A stretch of 40,040 nucleotides of DNA from Bacteroides sp. (GCA_014801235.1 JAAVEM010000017.1:16963-57002), one strand, 5' to 3'. Positions 28,731-39,094 are shown, counted from the stretch's first letter. Notes: generated by a model from the letters alone, not told the origin. Numbers and translations are program-made.

Positions 28731-29591
28731 TTAGAATATCCTTACTCTCAACCACGCTTCAAGCTCGCCGGTCCATTGGCGTTTGTAGATGAAGCTGTCG
28801 CGGAATCCCCATCCGTGGCCTCCGGTGGGATAGACGTGGAGGGAGAAGGGAATGCCTTTTTCCGAGAGGGCTTGCGCATAACGCAGGCTGTTGGCGACGG
28901 GCACGGCTCGGTCATCAGCCGATACCATGATGAATGCTTGCGGAGTGCGGTCGGTGACACGTTTTTCAAGGCTGTAGAGAGCCGCCATTTCCTCAGTGGC
29001 TTCTTTTCCGATGAGGTTGTCGCGGGAGCCTTGGTGGGTCACGCCTTTTTCCATTGTGATGACGGGGTAGAACAGAATCTGGAAATCGGGACGCGATTCA
29101 TTGTCGGGAAACATTGTTGCCGCCGATGCTGCAAGATGTCCACCTGCCGATGCGCCCATAATTCCTATTTTTCCGGGGCTCACGCCAAGTTCTTCGGCAT
29201 GGCTGCGAATGTATTTTATTGCTTGAGCTGCATCAGACAATGGGATTGTCGAGTGGGCGTTGGGCATGCGGTATTGCAGAACGGCATAGGTGATGCCCAT
29301 GGCGTTCATCCATGAAGCCATGTCCTTCCCCTCATGGGCGAGGGCGAGATGGGAATATCCGCCTCCGGGGCAGGCGATGATTGCGGTGCCGTTGGGTTTA
29401 GCCGGCTTGTATAGAGTGAGCGTCGCTTCGGTGGTTGCCGACGCGCGCGATTCGGTCACGACCATTTTGGCGGGGTCAAGTCCATTGGATTCCGGCGCCC
29501 CGTTTTGCCATAATTGTATTACTTCGGGCTTATTCTGAGCTGACATTACTGCTGATACTAATGCGAAAAGAGCAAGGAGAACTTTTTTCAT
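28731..29591 (-). CDS. Secreted alpha/beta hydrolase (esterase-like)
   Basis: Signal peptide; AIIACPGGGYSHLALAHEG, GIMGASAGGHLAA. Confidence 0.88.
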   Translation of the reverse strand: MKKVLLALFALVSAVMSAQNKPEVIQLWQNGAPESNGLDPAKMVVTESRASATTEATLTLYKPAKPNGTAIIACPGGGYSHLALAHEGKDMASWMNAMGITYAVLQYRMPNAHSTIPLSDAAQAIKYIRSHAEELGVSPGKIGIMGASAGGHLAASAATMFPDNESRPDFQILFYPVITMEKGVTHQGSRDNLIGKEATEEMAALYSLEKRVTDRTPQAFIMVSADDRAVPVANSLRYAQALSEKGIPFSLHVYPTGGHGWGFRDSFIYKRQWTGELEAWLRVRIF

Positions 29592-29609
29592 GGGGAATTG
29601 AATTTTGGG

Positions 29610-30509
29610 TTATCGGGTAATGTAATGAATCAATTGTCTTACTGACGGGTCTTTGAGAAGCACCTTGTTGTCGGGACCGAGGAAATAGATGGTGGGCATG
29701 TGACGCAGCACGTATAGCTCGCTCTCCTCGATTTCATCGCCGGGCGAGAACGCATTGGTCCATTCGGCGGGGAGCGCATTCTTCGAGTTGTTCCAAACCT
29801 CGGCATCACCTTCGGCATAGACGGCAAGGACAGCGATTTCTCCCGATTGGATTTTTTCGGCAATTGAACGGGTTTCTTTCAATGTGTTGAGCACGTCGTG
29901 ACAGTGGTCGCAGTCGGGATCATAGAAAAGAAGGATGAGCGAGCGCTTGCCGTCGGATAAACCGTGGAGAGTGTTGCGGTTGCCTTCCGAATCGATAAAA
30001 TTGAAGTCGGCAGCCGTTGAGCCTTTGCGGTTTTTAGCGGCGTCGGAAAACTCATATTCAAAACGGGCACGGCGGGCTTCATCCATGAATTTGCCGGCGA
30101 GAATTGTTTCAAGGAATGAGATGTAGGATTCTTCGTCGAGCATGGGCGACTCGGCATCATAAAGATACTGGTCGGCAAGGTCGGCGATCATATTATAGGC
30201 GATTGTGTCGACTTCGGCACGTTTCATCAACCTTGGCACCTCGACTTTGATAGTGTCGTCGGGGGTGTGGGGAAACAGGCTCAGATAATTGACGAAGTTC
30301 TGTTCCATGAAATCGCGGTTGTGGCTTCTTGTGGTGTCGGCGAAGTCCATGTTATCCCAAAAGTGAGCCACAATATATGACGCGCGTTTCGCCGGAGTTC
30401 TCAGAGAATCGGGCACGACGGGGAGTGGCAGCTCCATGTCGACTTCGTTGGCATGGATGGAGAACGCGGCGAGAGCCATTGCTAAAGCACAGCAGATGAG
30501 GTGTTTCAT
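29610..30509 (-). CDS. DUF5106/thioredoxin-like protein
   Basis: 299 aa; signal peptide; LILLFYDPDCDHCHDVLNTLKE (CxxC). Confidence 0.75.
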   Translation of the reverse strand: MKHLICCALAMALAAFSIHANEVDMELPLPVVPDSLRTPAKRASYIVAHFWDNMDFADTTRSHNRDFMEQNFVNYLSLFPHTPDDTIKVEVPRLMKRAEVDTIAYNMIADLADQYLYDAESPMLDEESYISFLETILAGKFMDEARRARFEYEFSDAAKNRKGSTAADFNFIDSEGNRNTLHGLSDGKRSLILLFYDPDCDHCHDVLNTLKETRSIAEKIQSGEIAVLAVYAEGDAEVWNNSKNALPAEWTNAFSPGDEIEESELYVLRHMPTIYFLGPDNKVLLKDPSVRQLIHYITR

Positions 30510-31069
30510 TTCTCGGCAGTTTCAGGGTCGGTTAGCCCGGGACGGAACAAAGAGAAGTTGACCGAACCGTAGACGCGATGTTCGAAAAATCCCGGAAGAT
30601 TGGAGAAGTCATAGTTTTTCGAGTGCTCGACGATCACGATGGTATCGGGTTTGAGCATCGCCGAGTTCAAAATGAGCTCCGGAATTTCTCCAAAGTTTTT
30701 TAAATCATAAGGGGGATCGGCGAAGATTATGTCAAACTTTTCAGAGCAGGTTTCCACAAATTTGAACACATCACCTTTTATAAGCGTCATGTTGACGTCT
30801 CCAAGACGCTCCACCACGCTCTTGATGAACCGATATTGAACGGCAGCTTTCTCCACCGCCGTCACCTTGGCGCACTCGCGCGACAGAAATTCAAGCGAGA
30901 TTGCTCCGGTGCCCGCAAAAAGGTCGAGAGCGGTTTTGCCTTCAAAATCGATGAGATTTTCAAGCACGTTGAAGATGTTTTCGCGGGCAAAATCGGTTGT
31001 GGGGCGCGCCGATATGTTGCTTGGCACGTCGAAACGCCTTCGCCCATATTTTCCTCTTATTATTCGCAT
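30506..31069 (-). CDS. rsmD: 16S rRNA (guanine(966)-N(2))-methyltransferase
   Basis: MRIIRGKYGRRRFDVP..RPTTDFARENIFNVL, ALDLFAGTGAISLEFLSR, IIFADPPYDL. Confidence 0.92.
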   Translation of the reverse strand: MRIIRGKYGRRRFDVPSNISARPTTDFARENIFNVLENLIDFEGKTALDLFAGTGAISLEFLSRECAKVTAVEKAAVQYRFIKSVVERLGDVNMTLIKGDVFKFVETCSEKFDIIFADPPYDLKNFGEIPELILNSAMLKPDTIVIVEHSKNYDFSNLPGFFEHRVYGSVNFSLFRPGLTDPETAEK

Positions 31070-31896
31070 AGTGGCAATACAATTAAATCAAACGGAGCCT
31101 TCATGGTGTCCTTCGCCGCCTTAAACATTGTCGACGGGAAGATGACGGGCATGACATAGCCCACATATTTGCGTAATACAGGTGTTATTTCGTCACGTAT
31201 TTCCGAGTTGCCGGCAATCAGGATTTCGTGATCCTCGCCGTCTTCCTTCAATAGCTCGCGACACGCCAGGATATAATAGACGGCGTCCATTTTGTCGCGG
31301 AAATTAAATGTGTTGACCAGTTTCGGACCTTCGCCGCCAAATGATATTATGTCGAGAGAATCACTTCTGAGATTGACGAATATCTTGCCTGCCGCGCCGA
31401 GCTTCTCGGTGTTGTGGAAATATTTTATCAATGGCGCGACATGGTGAAGTATGACGGGATTGTTGAATGTGCGCCTCAGGAATGCGAGAAGTCTCACTTC
31501 GGGTTTGAGCAACACGGCTACTCCCGATTCGGGGATGTTCACGGTGAGCAGTTCAGTGTCGGCGTCGTCATTCACAATCAGTTTATCGGCGACGGCGGTT
31601 TCAAGGCTGTCGTCGTCAGCGACCCATTCGGGAACGATGGCATAGTCGGTCGATGCAAGGATGACCGTTATGCGGTTGAAATCGCCGAGCAAAACCGGAT
31701 TTTCATAGACGGCTTCTTCCAATGCCGCAATCTGCGACGGAGCCGAGTCGAGTTTTATGCTTCGATAGATGAGGGAGTCGTCATCTTCTCCGCCGCTGTA
31801 TATCATCACGTCAAGACGCAACGGCTCTATCCTCAGAATGAGGTTGTAGAGCCTTGGGTTGGCTATTAGCGAACTGTCAAGTGGTTGCTGTGTCAT
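31060..31896 (-). CDS. DUF3822 family protein
   Basis: 278 aa; ASKHA-like pattern, directly upstream of and overlapping rsmD, as in Bacteroidota. Confidence 0.75.
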   Translation of the reverse strand: MTQQPLDSSLIANPRLYNLILRIEPLRLDVMIYSGGEDDDSLIYRSIKLDSAPSQIAALEEAVYENPVLLGDFNRITVILASTDYAIVPEWVADDDSLETAVADKLIVNDDADTELLTVNIPESGVAVLLKPEVRLLAFLRRTFNNPVILHHVAPLIKYFHNTEKLGAAGKIFVNLRSDSLDIISFGGEGPKLVNTFNFRDKMDAVYYILACRELLKEDGEDHEILIAGNSEIRDEITPVLRKYVGYVMPVIFPSTMFKAAKDTMKAPFDLIVLPLCE

Positions 31897-31901
31897 CGTG
31901 A

Positions 31902-33977
31902 TTAATATCTGGTGTTCATGTTGCCTGAGCCAAAGTTTCGTTTTCCGCTGGAGGAGCCGGGACCAAAGAAATTCTCGTCATTGAAGTCGTCATCTTCCTC
32001 CTCGTCGATTATTTCTTTGCCGTTTTCGTCGACGTATGTTCCGTCTTTGTTGCGGCGGCGTTTCTTAGCCTTGGGCTTGTTTTTCACAATTTCGGTAGGC
32101 TTCTGTAGGTCGATTGGGGTTTCATATATGTCCCAGCGCTGTTCCACTTCCCAATTCTTTTTCAGCACTATCTTTTTGGGGCAATAAAACATTTCTTCGG
32201 GCTGAATGCTGTCGAGAATGCCGGTGTCATATTCGCCGTTGTTGTTGCGGTCGATATATAGACGAGCATAGTATTCGCCGGCTTGCATATAGGGGAAGAC
32301 CGCCTCTCCGTTTACCACGGGCGCCGATGCCAGTGGCTTGTCATTTTTGTCGAGGACTTCTACTATCGCCGAGTCGGTCACTCCGGTTATGGCGAAATAG
32401 AGGGGAGAGTAGTCTTCGTTTTGTTTTACGGTCAACTCGTGGTTGAAGCGACGGTTGGTGTTGTTATAGATGTCGACGACAGCGCCTGAGTCGGCGGTGA
32501 AACGGTATTTTCCTCCCGGTTCCCAGGTGAAGTCCATCTTGTAGTTCATGAGCGAGAAAGAGTCGACAAGCTCAATCGGCGGCAGCGCGATGGTGTCCCA
32601 CAAGGTGTCGACCTGGTGCTCCAGATGGATTTTGTCGAGATATATTGTGTCGAGGGGATACACGAATTTGAAACGCAGCGGGGCATACACATCTTGGGTT
32701 GTGCCGCCTTGAACGGATATTTTCAGCGCGTTCTTTTTTGCCTCTTCGGCTTCCATCTCGGCTTTTATCGAGTCGATATCCTCGCCTTTTTTCTCGGCGC
32801 GTTTCACTCGCTTTTCCCATTCTTTTTCAGCCTGCTCCTTTTTGCGAGCTTCCTCGCGTGCTCCTTTGAAAAGAATTCTCAGGGTGTCGACGCCCCATAT
32901 GAGCTGCTGATTGGCATCGGTGCGGTTGTAGCCCATGGCGATCATCAGCGTGTCCTGCTTGATGAGGGTGGTGTCGGTTATGAAGTATTCAAGAGTGTCA
33001 AGAGTGGGCACCGTGTTCAGCTTAGCCCATGTCGAGATGTCCATGTCGGGCTGAGCTCCGTTGAGGAGGGTGATTTTGGGGAGCGAGTCAGCTTTTGTAG
33101 CCATCTGTATTTTCATGCGGTTGCGGTCGGGGCGCTCATAATCTTTCAGATATTGGGCGAAATTGCCTTCGTTGAACCACGTGAGCAGAATGTCGTTGGG
33201 GAGATATTCCGTTTCGGTGTGCCTTATGACTGAGTCGGCTCCGTTTTCAAGGCGTATTGTGTCATTATGTGAATCGGAGCTTATCGACGGCGACAGGGTG
33301 ACATCATAGAACGCCACGTCTTCCGACGGGTCCCAATGGTAGTCTCGGTTCACGTCGTTTATGGCATAAATGCGATATTGTCCGGGGTGGAGCCCGCGTA
33401 TGGTGAATTGCCCCATTTGATTGGTGCGGGCTATTCGTTCAAGCGGCAGTGTTCTGATCGCCGTGTCGGAAAGATTGCTGTAAACTCCCACGAGCATTCC
33501 CTGGGCGGGTTCGAGGGTGCGCGCTTCAAACACCATGCCCGACACTTGCAGCGAATCGATGGAGTCGCCGGTTGAGAAAGCGATGGAAAATCCGTCGAGT
33601 TCGTTTGCTTCGTTCAGGTCCTGGATGGCATCGGAAAAGTCGATTGTATAGGTCATGTCGGGAATCATTGTATCGCGAATCTCGACTGTGACTTTTTTGC
33701 CGTTGGCGGTTACTGAAGGAATGTTTTTTTGAGCCGGCGACACCACGACTTTGTTCATCACGTCTTGCAGCTGAACGTTTTCGTCAAAGGTGAGCGTTAT
33801 CTTGTTTCCTTTGAAATTGGTGCTTCCTATTGCCGGATTGCTGCTGACGAATACCGGCGGGTCGATGTCGTAGTCACCTCCGGTGGGACGGCCTATGGAG
33901 GCGCATGCCGCCAATAGCATTGCGACAGGAGCAGCAACGAGCCATCTCATTTTTCCCGATTCATTCCATTTGTTCAT
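31902..33977 (-). CDS. Ig-like (SbsA-type) domain lipoprotein
   Basis: 691 aa; lipobox LLAACASIGRPTGGDYDIDPP, NKITLTFDENVQL. M10 (MRWLVAAPVAMLLAAC) is a plausible true start. Confidence 0.85.
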   Translation of the reverse strand: MNKWNESGKMRWLVAAPVAMLLAACASIGRPTGGDYDIDPPVFVSSNPAIGSTNFKGNKITLTFDENVQLQDVMNKVVVSPAQKNIPSVTANGKKVTVEIRDTMIPDMTYTIDFSDAIQDLNEANELDGFSIAFSTGDSIDSLQVSGMVFEARTLEPAQGMLVGVYSNLSDTAIRTLPLERIARTNQMGQFTIRGLHPGQYRIYAINDVNRDYHWDPSEDVAFYDVTLSPSISSDSHNDTIRLENGADSVIRHTETEYLPNDILLTWFNEGNFAQYLKDYERPDRNRMKIQMATKADSLPKITLLNGAQPDMDISTWAKLNTVPTLDTLEYFITDTTLIKQDTLMIAMGYNRTDANQQLIWGVDTLRILFKGAREEARKKEQAEKEWEKRVKRAEKKGEDIDSIKAEMEAEEAKKNALKISVQGGTTQDVYAPLRFKFVYPLDTIYLDKIHLEHQVDTLWDTIALPPIELVDSFSLMNYKMDFTWEPGGKYRFTADSGAVVDIYNNTNRRFNHELTVKQNEDYSPLYFAITGVTDSAIVEVLDKNDKPLASAPVVNGEAVFPYMQAGEYYARLYIDRNNNGEYDTGILDSIQPEEMFYCPKKIVLKKNWEVEQRWDIYETPIDLQKPTEIVKNKPKAKKRRRNKDGTYVDENGKEIIDEEEDDDFNDENFFGPGSSSGKRNFGSGNMNTRY

Positions 33978-34080
33978 ATTACCGCAAAGTTACGCTTTTC
34001 CATAAAATCGGCAAAACGCTGCGGCAAAATATGTTTGCTTTTAATGGATTGCCGCATGGGATATTTAAGGATTTATTTGT

Positions 34081-34088
34081 TATATTTG
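34081..34088 (+). promoter_or_regulatory. -7 element TATATTTG four nt upstream of the 34093 ATG
   Basis: TATATTTG-CGAG-ATG; matches TAnnTTTG. Confidence 0.45.
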
Positions 34089-34092
34089 CGAG

Positions 34093-34971
34093 ATGAAAAA
34101 GACTGTTTTATGTGGCGCCTTGATGAGTGTGGCGCTTATTGCAAATTCTCAAGTTATTAACAAAGATTCGGATATGTCAAACTCACAGAACCCTACAAAG
34201 TTGACCGAGAAGCCGACGGAGATGCACCAGACCGCCGGTAGGCAGCAGCTTGGCGATTTCGCGCCGAAATTTGCCGAGCTTAACGACGATGTGCTTTTCG
34301 GAGAAGTGTGGAGCCGCACCGACAAGCTCGCTTTGCGCGACCGCAGTATTGTCACTGTCACCGCTCTCGTGAGCAGCGGAATCATCGACTCGTCGTTGAA
34401 ATTCCACCTCATGGAGGCTAAAAAGAATGGCGTGACCCGCACGGAGATTGCCGAGATACTTACCCAGATAGCTTTTTATGCCGGCTGGCCAAAGGCATGG
34501 GGCGCTTTCCGGCTTGCCACCGAGGTGTGGAATGATTCAAGCGACAAAGCCGATGCCCGCGAGAAGTTTGAGCAGGAGATGATTTTCCCCATTGGCGATC
34601 CAAACGATGCTTATGCTCAGTATTTTATCGGACAGAGTTATCTTGCTCCGGTGTCGACCGAGCAGATGAACATAGCCAATGTGACTTTCGAGCCCGGTTG
34701 TCGCAATAACTGGCACGTGCATCATGCCACTAAAGGCGGAGGGCAGTTGCTCATATGCGTTGCCGGAACAGGATGGTATCAGGAATGGGGGAAACCCGCG
34801 CGCAAGCTCCGTCCCGGTGACGTGGTTAATATACCTGCCAACGTGAAACACTGGCACGGCGCGGCTAAAGACAGCTGGTTTGCCCATCTGGCTATGGCTC
34901 CCGATGGCGAAAACACGTCAAATGAGTGGCTTGAGCCGGTGAGCGACGAAGAATATGGCAAGCTCGAATAA
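34093..34971 (+). CDS. Carboxymuconolactone decarboxylase-like/cupin fusion protein
   Basis: CMD region (RDRSIVTVTALVSSGIIDSSLKFHLMEAKKNGVTRTEIAEILTQIAFYAGWP) plus cupin (VTFEPGCRNNWHVHHATKGGGQLLICVAGTGWYQEWG). Confidence 0.88.
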   Translation: MKKTVLCGALMSVALIANSQVINKDSDMSNSQNPTKLTEKPTEMHQTAGRQQLGDFAPKFAELNDDVLFGEVWSRTDKLALRDRSIVTVTALVSSGIIDSSLKFHLMEAKKNGVTRTEIAEILTQIAFYAGWPKAWGAFRLATEVWNDSSDKADAREKFEQEMIFPIGDPNDAYAQYFIGQSYLAPVSTEQMNIANVTFEPGCRNNWHVHHATKGGGQLLICVAGTGWYQEWGKPARKLRPGDVVNIPANVKHWHGAAKDSWFAHLAMAPDGENTSNEWLEPVSDEEYGKLE

Positions 34972-35022
34972 CGCATGCCGAATTTTGCCGATGGCGTAAC
35001 ATAACGTCGGCGATTACAGTAA

Positions 35023-35065
35023 TCCCCGGAACGATGTCGCCCGAGAGGCAACATTGTTCCGGGGA
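35023..35065. terminator. Intrinsic terminator between convergent genes
   Basis: TCCCCGGAACGATGTCGCC-CGAGA-GGCAACATTGTTCCGGGGA followed by A2T6. Confidence 0.85.
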
Positions 35066-35091
35066 ATTTTTTCTTGAAGGATGGCTGAGGG

Positions 35092-36270
35092 CTATTTCAG
35101 CGTCACGGTCAGAGGCGTTGCGGTGGCTCTGTCGCTGAGGTGCTTGCCCCATTCTTCCATGCCGGGAATATTCTCTTTGTCCCATGAGAATCCGTAGAAA
35201 TATTCCAGGGTGTCGGCGGGTTGAATCACGGTATAGCCGAGAACATGTCCGTGAGCCACGTTGACGCTGTCGGTTCCGCCGGGGAAGAGCACTCCGAGTT
35301 GAGCCCTTCCGTTGCCTTCGCGCTGGAGCGGGTCGGAGTAAGCCACCCATCCCTCCTGAGCGTTCATCAACGGTTGCATTTCATCGCGCAGCGGCAAGCC
35401 GGCGACGATGGTGTAGGGGCGGGTCAATCCGTCGTAGCTCACTTTGCAATTGTTGAGGAACGATCCTGCATCGAGCGTGATGAGGCGATGCTCGATAACG
35501 GCGGTGTCGCTGCCGATTGTGGCAGGGGTGAAGGTGAGATTGGCGGTGAAGCGCAGCGGTCCGTTGTCAAGAATCTCTACTGTGTCCCAGCACCAGGGGT
35601 AGAAAATCGAATCGTTTTCCATCAGAGCGGCTGTGCCGGCTCCGAGAGTGGGTCCCACCGCATAGCAATCCATTCCGAGTCCGTTGTCCCAATGATAGGA
35701 GATGGAGTGGCTGAATTCGGTAGCCTTTTCCGGATCGGTCTTTTTCAGAGAGTCGAGAATCACCTTGTTGGCGGGATCGAGGTGGGTGGTGATGATTTCC
35801 TCTATTATGGGTCTGCCCACGTCGTGCTTAAGGAAGATGTCGTAGCCAAACCCTCGTTCTCCTTTCCGTTGAGTGGCAGGTCCGTAGGCTCGGAATCCGG
35901 CTTTGTCGTTTTCCCATGAGAGGTCGTCGGCGCGTTCGGGATAAACGCGTCCGGTGGTGACGGTGGGGTAAACGCGCATTGTGTCGCTCGGGAAAACGGT
36001 GTAGGATGCGGTTTCGCCGGCTGCTACTGTCGCCGGGAAAATCAGAAAGCCGTCGTAGGTGATCTGTGAGGGGAGCTCGTTGCCTGATGCGTCGGTGACG
36101 TAGAAATATTCAGCTCCGAGCCTGTCGGCGAGCGACTTGGCTGATACTTGGACAATCTCTCCGCTTCGGTCGAGAGTTGACCCGTTTTCTACGGTAACAT
36201 TCACTGAATTGTGTGATGAACAGGCTGCTGTCAGCATAATCAAGCCTGAATAAAATAGAAAATTTTTCAT
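35092..36270 (-). CDS. DUF4861 domain-containing lipoprotein
   Basis: Start refined to MKNFLFYSGLIMLTAACSSHN; DUF4861-like (WENDKAGFRAYGPA..GFGYDIFLKHDV). Confidence 0.8.
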   Translation of the reverse strand: MKNFLFYSGLIMLTAACSSHNSVNVTVENGSTLDRSGEIVQVSAKSLADRLGAEYFYVTDASGNELPSQITYDGFLIFPATVAAGETASYTVFPSDTMRVYPTVTTGRVYPERADDLSWENDKAGFRAYGPATQRKGERGFGYDIFLKHDVGRPIIEEIITTHLDPANKVILDSLKKTDPEKATEFSHSISYHWDNGLGMDCYAVGPTLGAGTAALMENDSIFYPWCWDTVEILDNGPLRFTANLTFTPATIGSDTAVIEHRLITLDAGSFLNNCKVSYDGLTRPYTIVAGLPLRDEMQPLMNAQEGWVAYSDPLQREGNGRAQLGVLFPGGTDSVNVAHGHVLGYTVIQPADTLEYFYGFSWDKENIPGMEEWGKHLSDRATATPLTVTLK

Positions 36271-36369
36271 TTGCATTTGTGATGATTGTATTATACAAGT
36301 TGTGTTGATGAAATTCAGCCGCAAAGATAGACAAAAAAATAGTAACTTTGCGCGGTAAAACATATATGT

Positions 36370-37581
36370 ATGGAAAAAGAGGATTCACGTCAGGCGGAAA
36401 AAACCGCCTTTATGGTGCTTTTTGCTATCAGTCTCGCCCACATGCTCAATGACGCCGTCCAGTCGGTGGTGCCGTCGATCTATCCCATAATTAAAGAGGA
36501 TTTCGGGTTGTCGTTTGCCCAGATTGGTATTGTGACGCTGGTGTTTCAGATGACCTCTTCCATCCTTCAGCCGTTCGTGGGGCGTTATGCCGACAAGCAT
36601 CCGAGCCCCTACGCCCTTACGCTCGGGATGTGCTTCACGCTGTGCGGACTTCTTTTGCTGGCGTTTTCCTCCAATTTTATGATGATTATATTCTCGGTGT
36701 CGGTCATCGGCATGGGGTCGTCGATATTCCATCCCGAAGCGTCGAGAGTGGCTCAGCTTGCGGCAGGGCGCAAGAAAGGGTTGGCGCAGTCCATCTTTCA
36801 GGTGGGAGGCAACGGCGGAGGCGCCATCGGTCCGCTCCTTGCGGCTATAATCGTTCTGCCCCATGGACAGCGTTCAATCATCTGGTTCAGCATAGCTGCC
36901 GTTATTGGAGGCATCGTGGTGACTCGCGTCGGGAAGTGGTACAGCAACAGGATTGCTTCAAAAATGACCGGCGAACTGAAAAAAGCTAAGTCGGTTCTCT
37001 CATTGTCGCCCCGCCAGGTGAAGCGAGCCATGATAGTGCTCGTTGTCCTCACTTTTTCCAAGCAGTTCTATCTGGCGAGTATGACGAGCTACTTCACCTT
37101 TTTCCTGATTGATAAATTCGGCATGTCGATTCAGCACTCCCAGCTGTGTCTTTTCGCTTTTCTCGCGGCATCGGCAGTGGGAATAATCTGCGGCGGAGTG
37201 ATTGGCGATAAAATAGGACGAAAGTATGTTATATGGGGTTCCATCCTCGGAGCGGCGCCGTTCACGCTTCTGCTTCCCTACGTAGGGATGTGGGCAACGA
37301 TAATCCTTGCCGTGATAATAGGGCTTGTCATTTCATCGGCATTTTCGGCGATACTTGTGTTTGCCACTGAATTGAAGCCGGGAAATGTGGGCACTATTGC
37401 CGGGATCTTCTTCGGGCTTTCATTCGGGCTCGGCGGACTCGGTGCGGCTTTCTTCGGATGGCTCGCCGACAAGACAAGCGTTGAGTTCATTTTCCAGATA
37501 AGCACCTGGCTGCCGCTGCTCGGGGTGGTGGCGGCTCTGTTGCCTGACATGAAGAAGATCGACAAGGCTGTAAATAATTAG
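36370..37581 (+). CDS. MFS transporter (fosmidomycin-resistance-like)
   Basis: 403 aa; multiple TM helices; HMLNDAVQSVVPSIYPIIKEDFGLSFAQIGIVTLVFQ, GRYADKHPSPYAL. Confidence 0.88.
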   Translation: MEKEDSRQAEKTAFMVLFAISLAHMLNDAVQSVVPSIYPIIKEDFGLSFAQIGIVTLVFQMTSSILQPFVGRYADKHPSPYALTLGMCFTLCGLLLLAFSSNFMMIIFSVSVIGMGSSIFHPEASRVAQLAAGRKKGLAQSIFQVGGNGGGAIGPLLAAIIVLPHGQRSIIWFSIAAVIGGIVVTRVGKWYSNRIASKMTGELKKAKSVLSLSPRQVKRAMIVLVVLTFSKQFYLASMTSYFTFFLIDKFGMSIQHSQLCLFAFLAASAVGIICGGVIGDKIGRKYVIWGSILGAAPFTLLLPYVGMWATIILAVIIGLVISSAFSAILVFATELKPGNVGTIAGIFFGLSFGLGGLGAAFFGWLADKTSVEFIFQISTWLPLLGVVAALLPDMKKIDKAVNN

Positions 37582-37602
37582 TAATAGATTAAATTCAGTG
37601 CT

Positions 37603-38964
37603 ATGAAATATCGGTTTATTAGAGTGCTTGGGGTTGTTGTCGCTTTGGCAGGTTGCCTTAACATGAGGGCGGCTATGGCTTCAGATGACAATGCCCGGCA
37701 CCGCATACTTGTAAGTTCTGACATCGGTGGCACCGACCCCGATGATAATCAGTCAATGATACATCTCTTGATGTATGCCAACGAGTTTGATATCGAAGGT
37801 CTCGTTTCTTCACCCTCTTTCGGCGAAGGGTCAAAAGAGGAAATCTCGCGTATGGTGGCTATGTATGCCCGTGACTTGCCCAAGCTCGAATGCGGCTTGA
37901 AGAGTGAACACGGCGACTCCCGTGGTGCGTATCCCTCGCCTGAATATCTTGCTTCGATAACGAAGCAGGGACGGAAAGGGGCGGCGCCGTTGTGTGGATA
38001 TGGCGAATCGACCGAGGGCTCTGACTGGATTGTGAAGTGTGCCCGCAAGGAGGATTCGCGCCCCCTTTGGGTGTTGGTGTGGGGCGCCCTCGAGGATGTG
38101 GCTCAGGCGTTGCATGACGCGCCCGACATTGCCGACAAGATTCGCGTCTACTGGATTGGCGGTCCCAATAAGAAGTGGGGATGTAACGCCTACTCTTACA
38201 TAGCCCGCAATTTTCCCTCGCTGTGGTTTATTGAAAACAATGCCTCTTACAGGGGCTTTATCGGTCGGTCAAGCGACGGGTCAATGTATCAGGGAGGTTT
38301 CTGGAAAACATTTATGAAAGATGCCGGGGTGATGGGCAACGATTTCATCAACTATTATGGCGGCAACGTGAAGATGGGCGACACCCCCTCGCTTCTCTAT
38401 CTGATGAGCGGCGATGCCGACACCCCCGATTCCGACCACTGGGGAGGAAAATTCGAGCCCATGAGCAGCTCGTCGTGCTATGCCGTTACCGGGCAGTTGT
38501 GTGCCGCCGACACCGTTCCTTGCTACTCTCTCATGGAGTGGCGGCTTGAGGGTCCGGTTGTGGATGTGGCTGCCGATAGCGTGTGCTTCACCCTTACTGT
38601 CGACAAGCAGCAGTGGGCAGGCTATCACATAGGCGATGGGGTCTACATGGTGCGTTATGCCCCTAAGGCTCCGGCGGTGCTTCCTTATGTCATCGCTTCT
38701 GAGATAGAGGGATTTCCCGTTCATGAGGGATGCTTTACGGTGGGCGAAAAGTGGAATTCTGAAAATCAGTATGGCTTTAGCAGCGGAAATCTCGTGCCGA
38801 TGTCTATCGACCTCAGCGTAGTCAACGAATCGGGAAACAAAACCACGTCATGGTGGACCGATGTTCAGGATTATACCACATCATGGCAAGGGAGTGCCAC
38901 CATATCCAAATGGCGCCAAGACATAATGGAGGATTGGAGCAAGCGATTTAAGTGGCTTAAATAA
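37603..38964 (+). CDS. DUF1593 domain-containing secreted protein (nucleoside hydrolase-like)
   Basis: 453 aa; HRILVSSDIGGTDPDDNQSMIHLLMYANEFDIEGLVSSPSFG. Confidence 0.88.
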   Translation: MKYRFIRVLGVVVALAGCLNMRAAMASDDNARHRILVSSDIGGTDPDDNQSMIHLLMYANEFDIEGLVSSPSFGEGSKEEISRMVAMYARDLPKLECGLKSEHGDSRGAYPSPEYLASITKQGRKGAAPLCGYGESTEGSDWIVKCARKEDSRPLWVLVWGALEDVAQALHDAPDIADKIRVYWIGGPNKKWGCNAYSYIARNFPSLWFIENNASYRGFIGRSSDGSMYQGGFWKTFMKDAGVMGNDFINYYGGNVKMGDTPSLLYLMSGDADTPDSDHWGGKFEPMSSSSCYAVTGQLCAADTVPCYSLMEWRLEGPVVDVAADSVCFTLTVDKQQWAGYHIGDGVYMVRYAPKAPAVLPYVIASEIEGFPVHEGCFTVGEKWNSENQYGFSSGNLVPMSIDLSVVNESGNKTTSWWTDVQDYTTSWQGSATISKWRQDIMEDWSKRFKWLK

Positions 38965-38973
38965 AAGATTTTT

Positions 38974-39004
38974 TTTGATGTTTAAGAAATATATCGTATC
39001 TTTG
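38974..39004 (+). promoter_or_regulatory. Promoter TTTG-N19-TATCTTTG for tRNA-Pro
   Basis: TTTG 38974-38977 and TATCTTTG 38997-39004; tRNA begins 18 nt downstream. Confidence 0.75.
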
Positions 39005-39021
39005 CATCCGAAAATCGCGCT

Positions 39022-39094
39022 CGGGGTGTAGCACAGTTGGCAGCGCGCCACGTTCGGGACGTGGAGGTCGGAAGTTCGAGTCTTCTCACCCCGA
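39022..39094 (+). tRNA. tRNA-Pro(CGG)
   Basis: Acceptor CGGGGTG/CACCCCG, anticodon arm CCACG-TTCGGGA-CGTGG (anticodon CGG), T-loop TTCGAGT, discriminator A. Confidence 0.93.
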
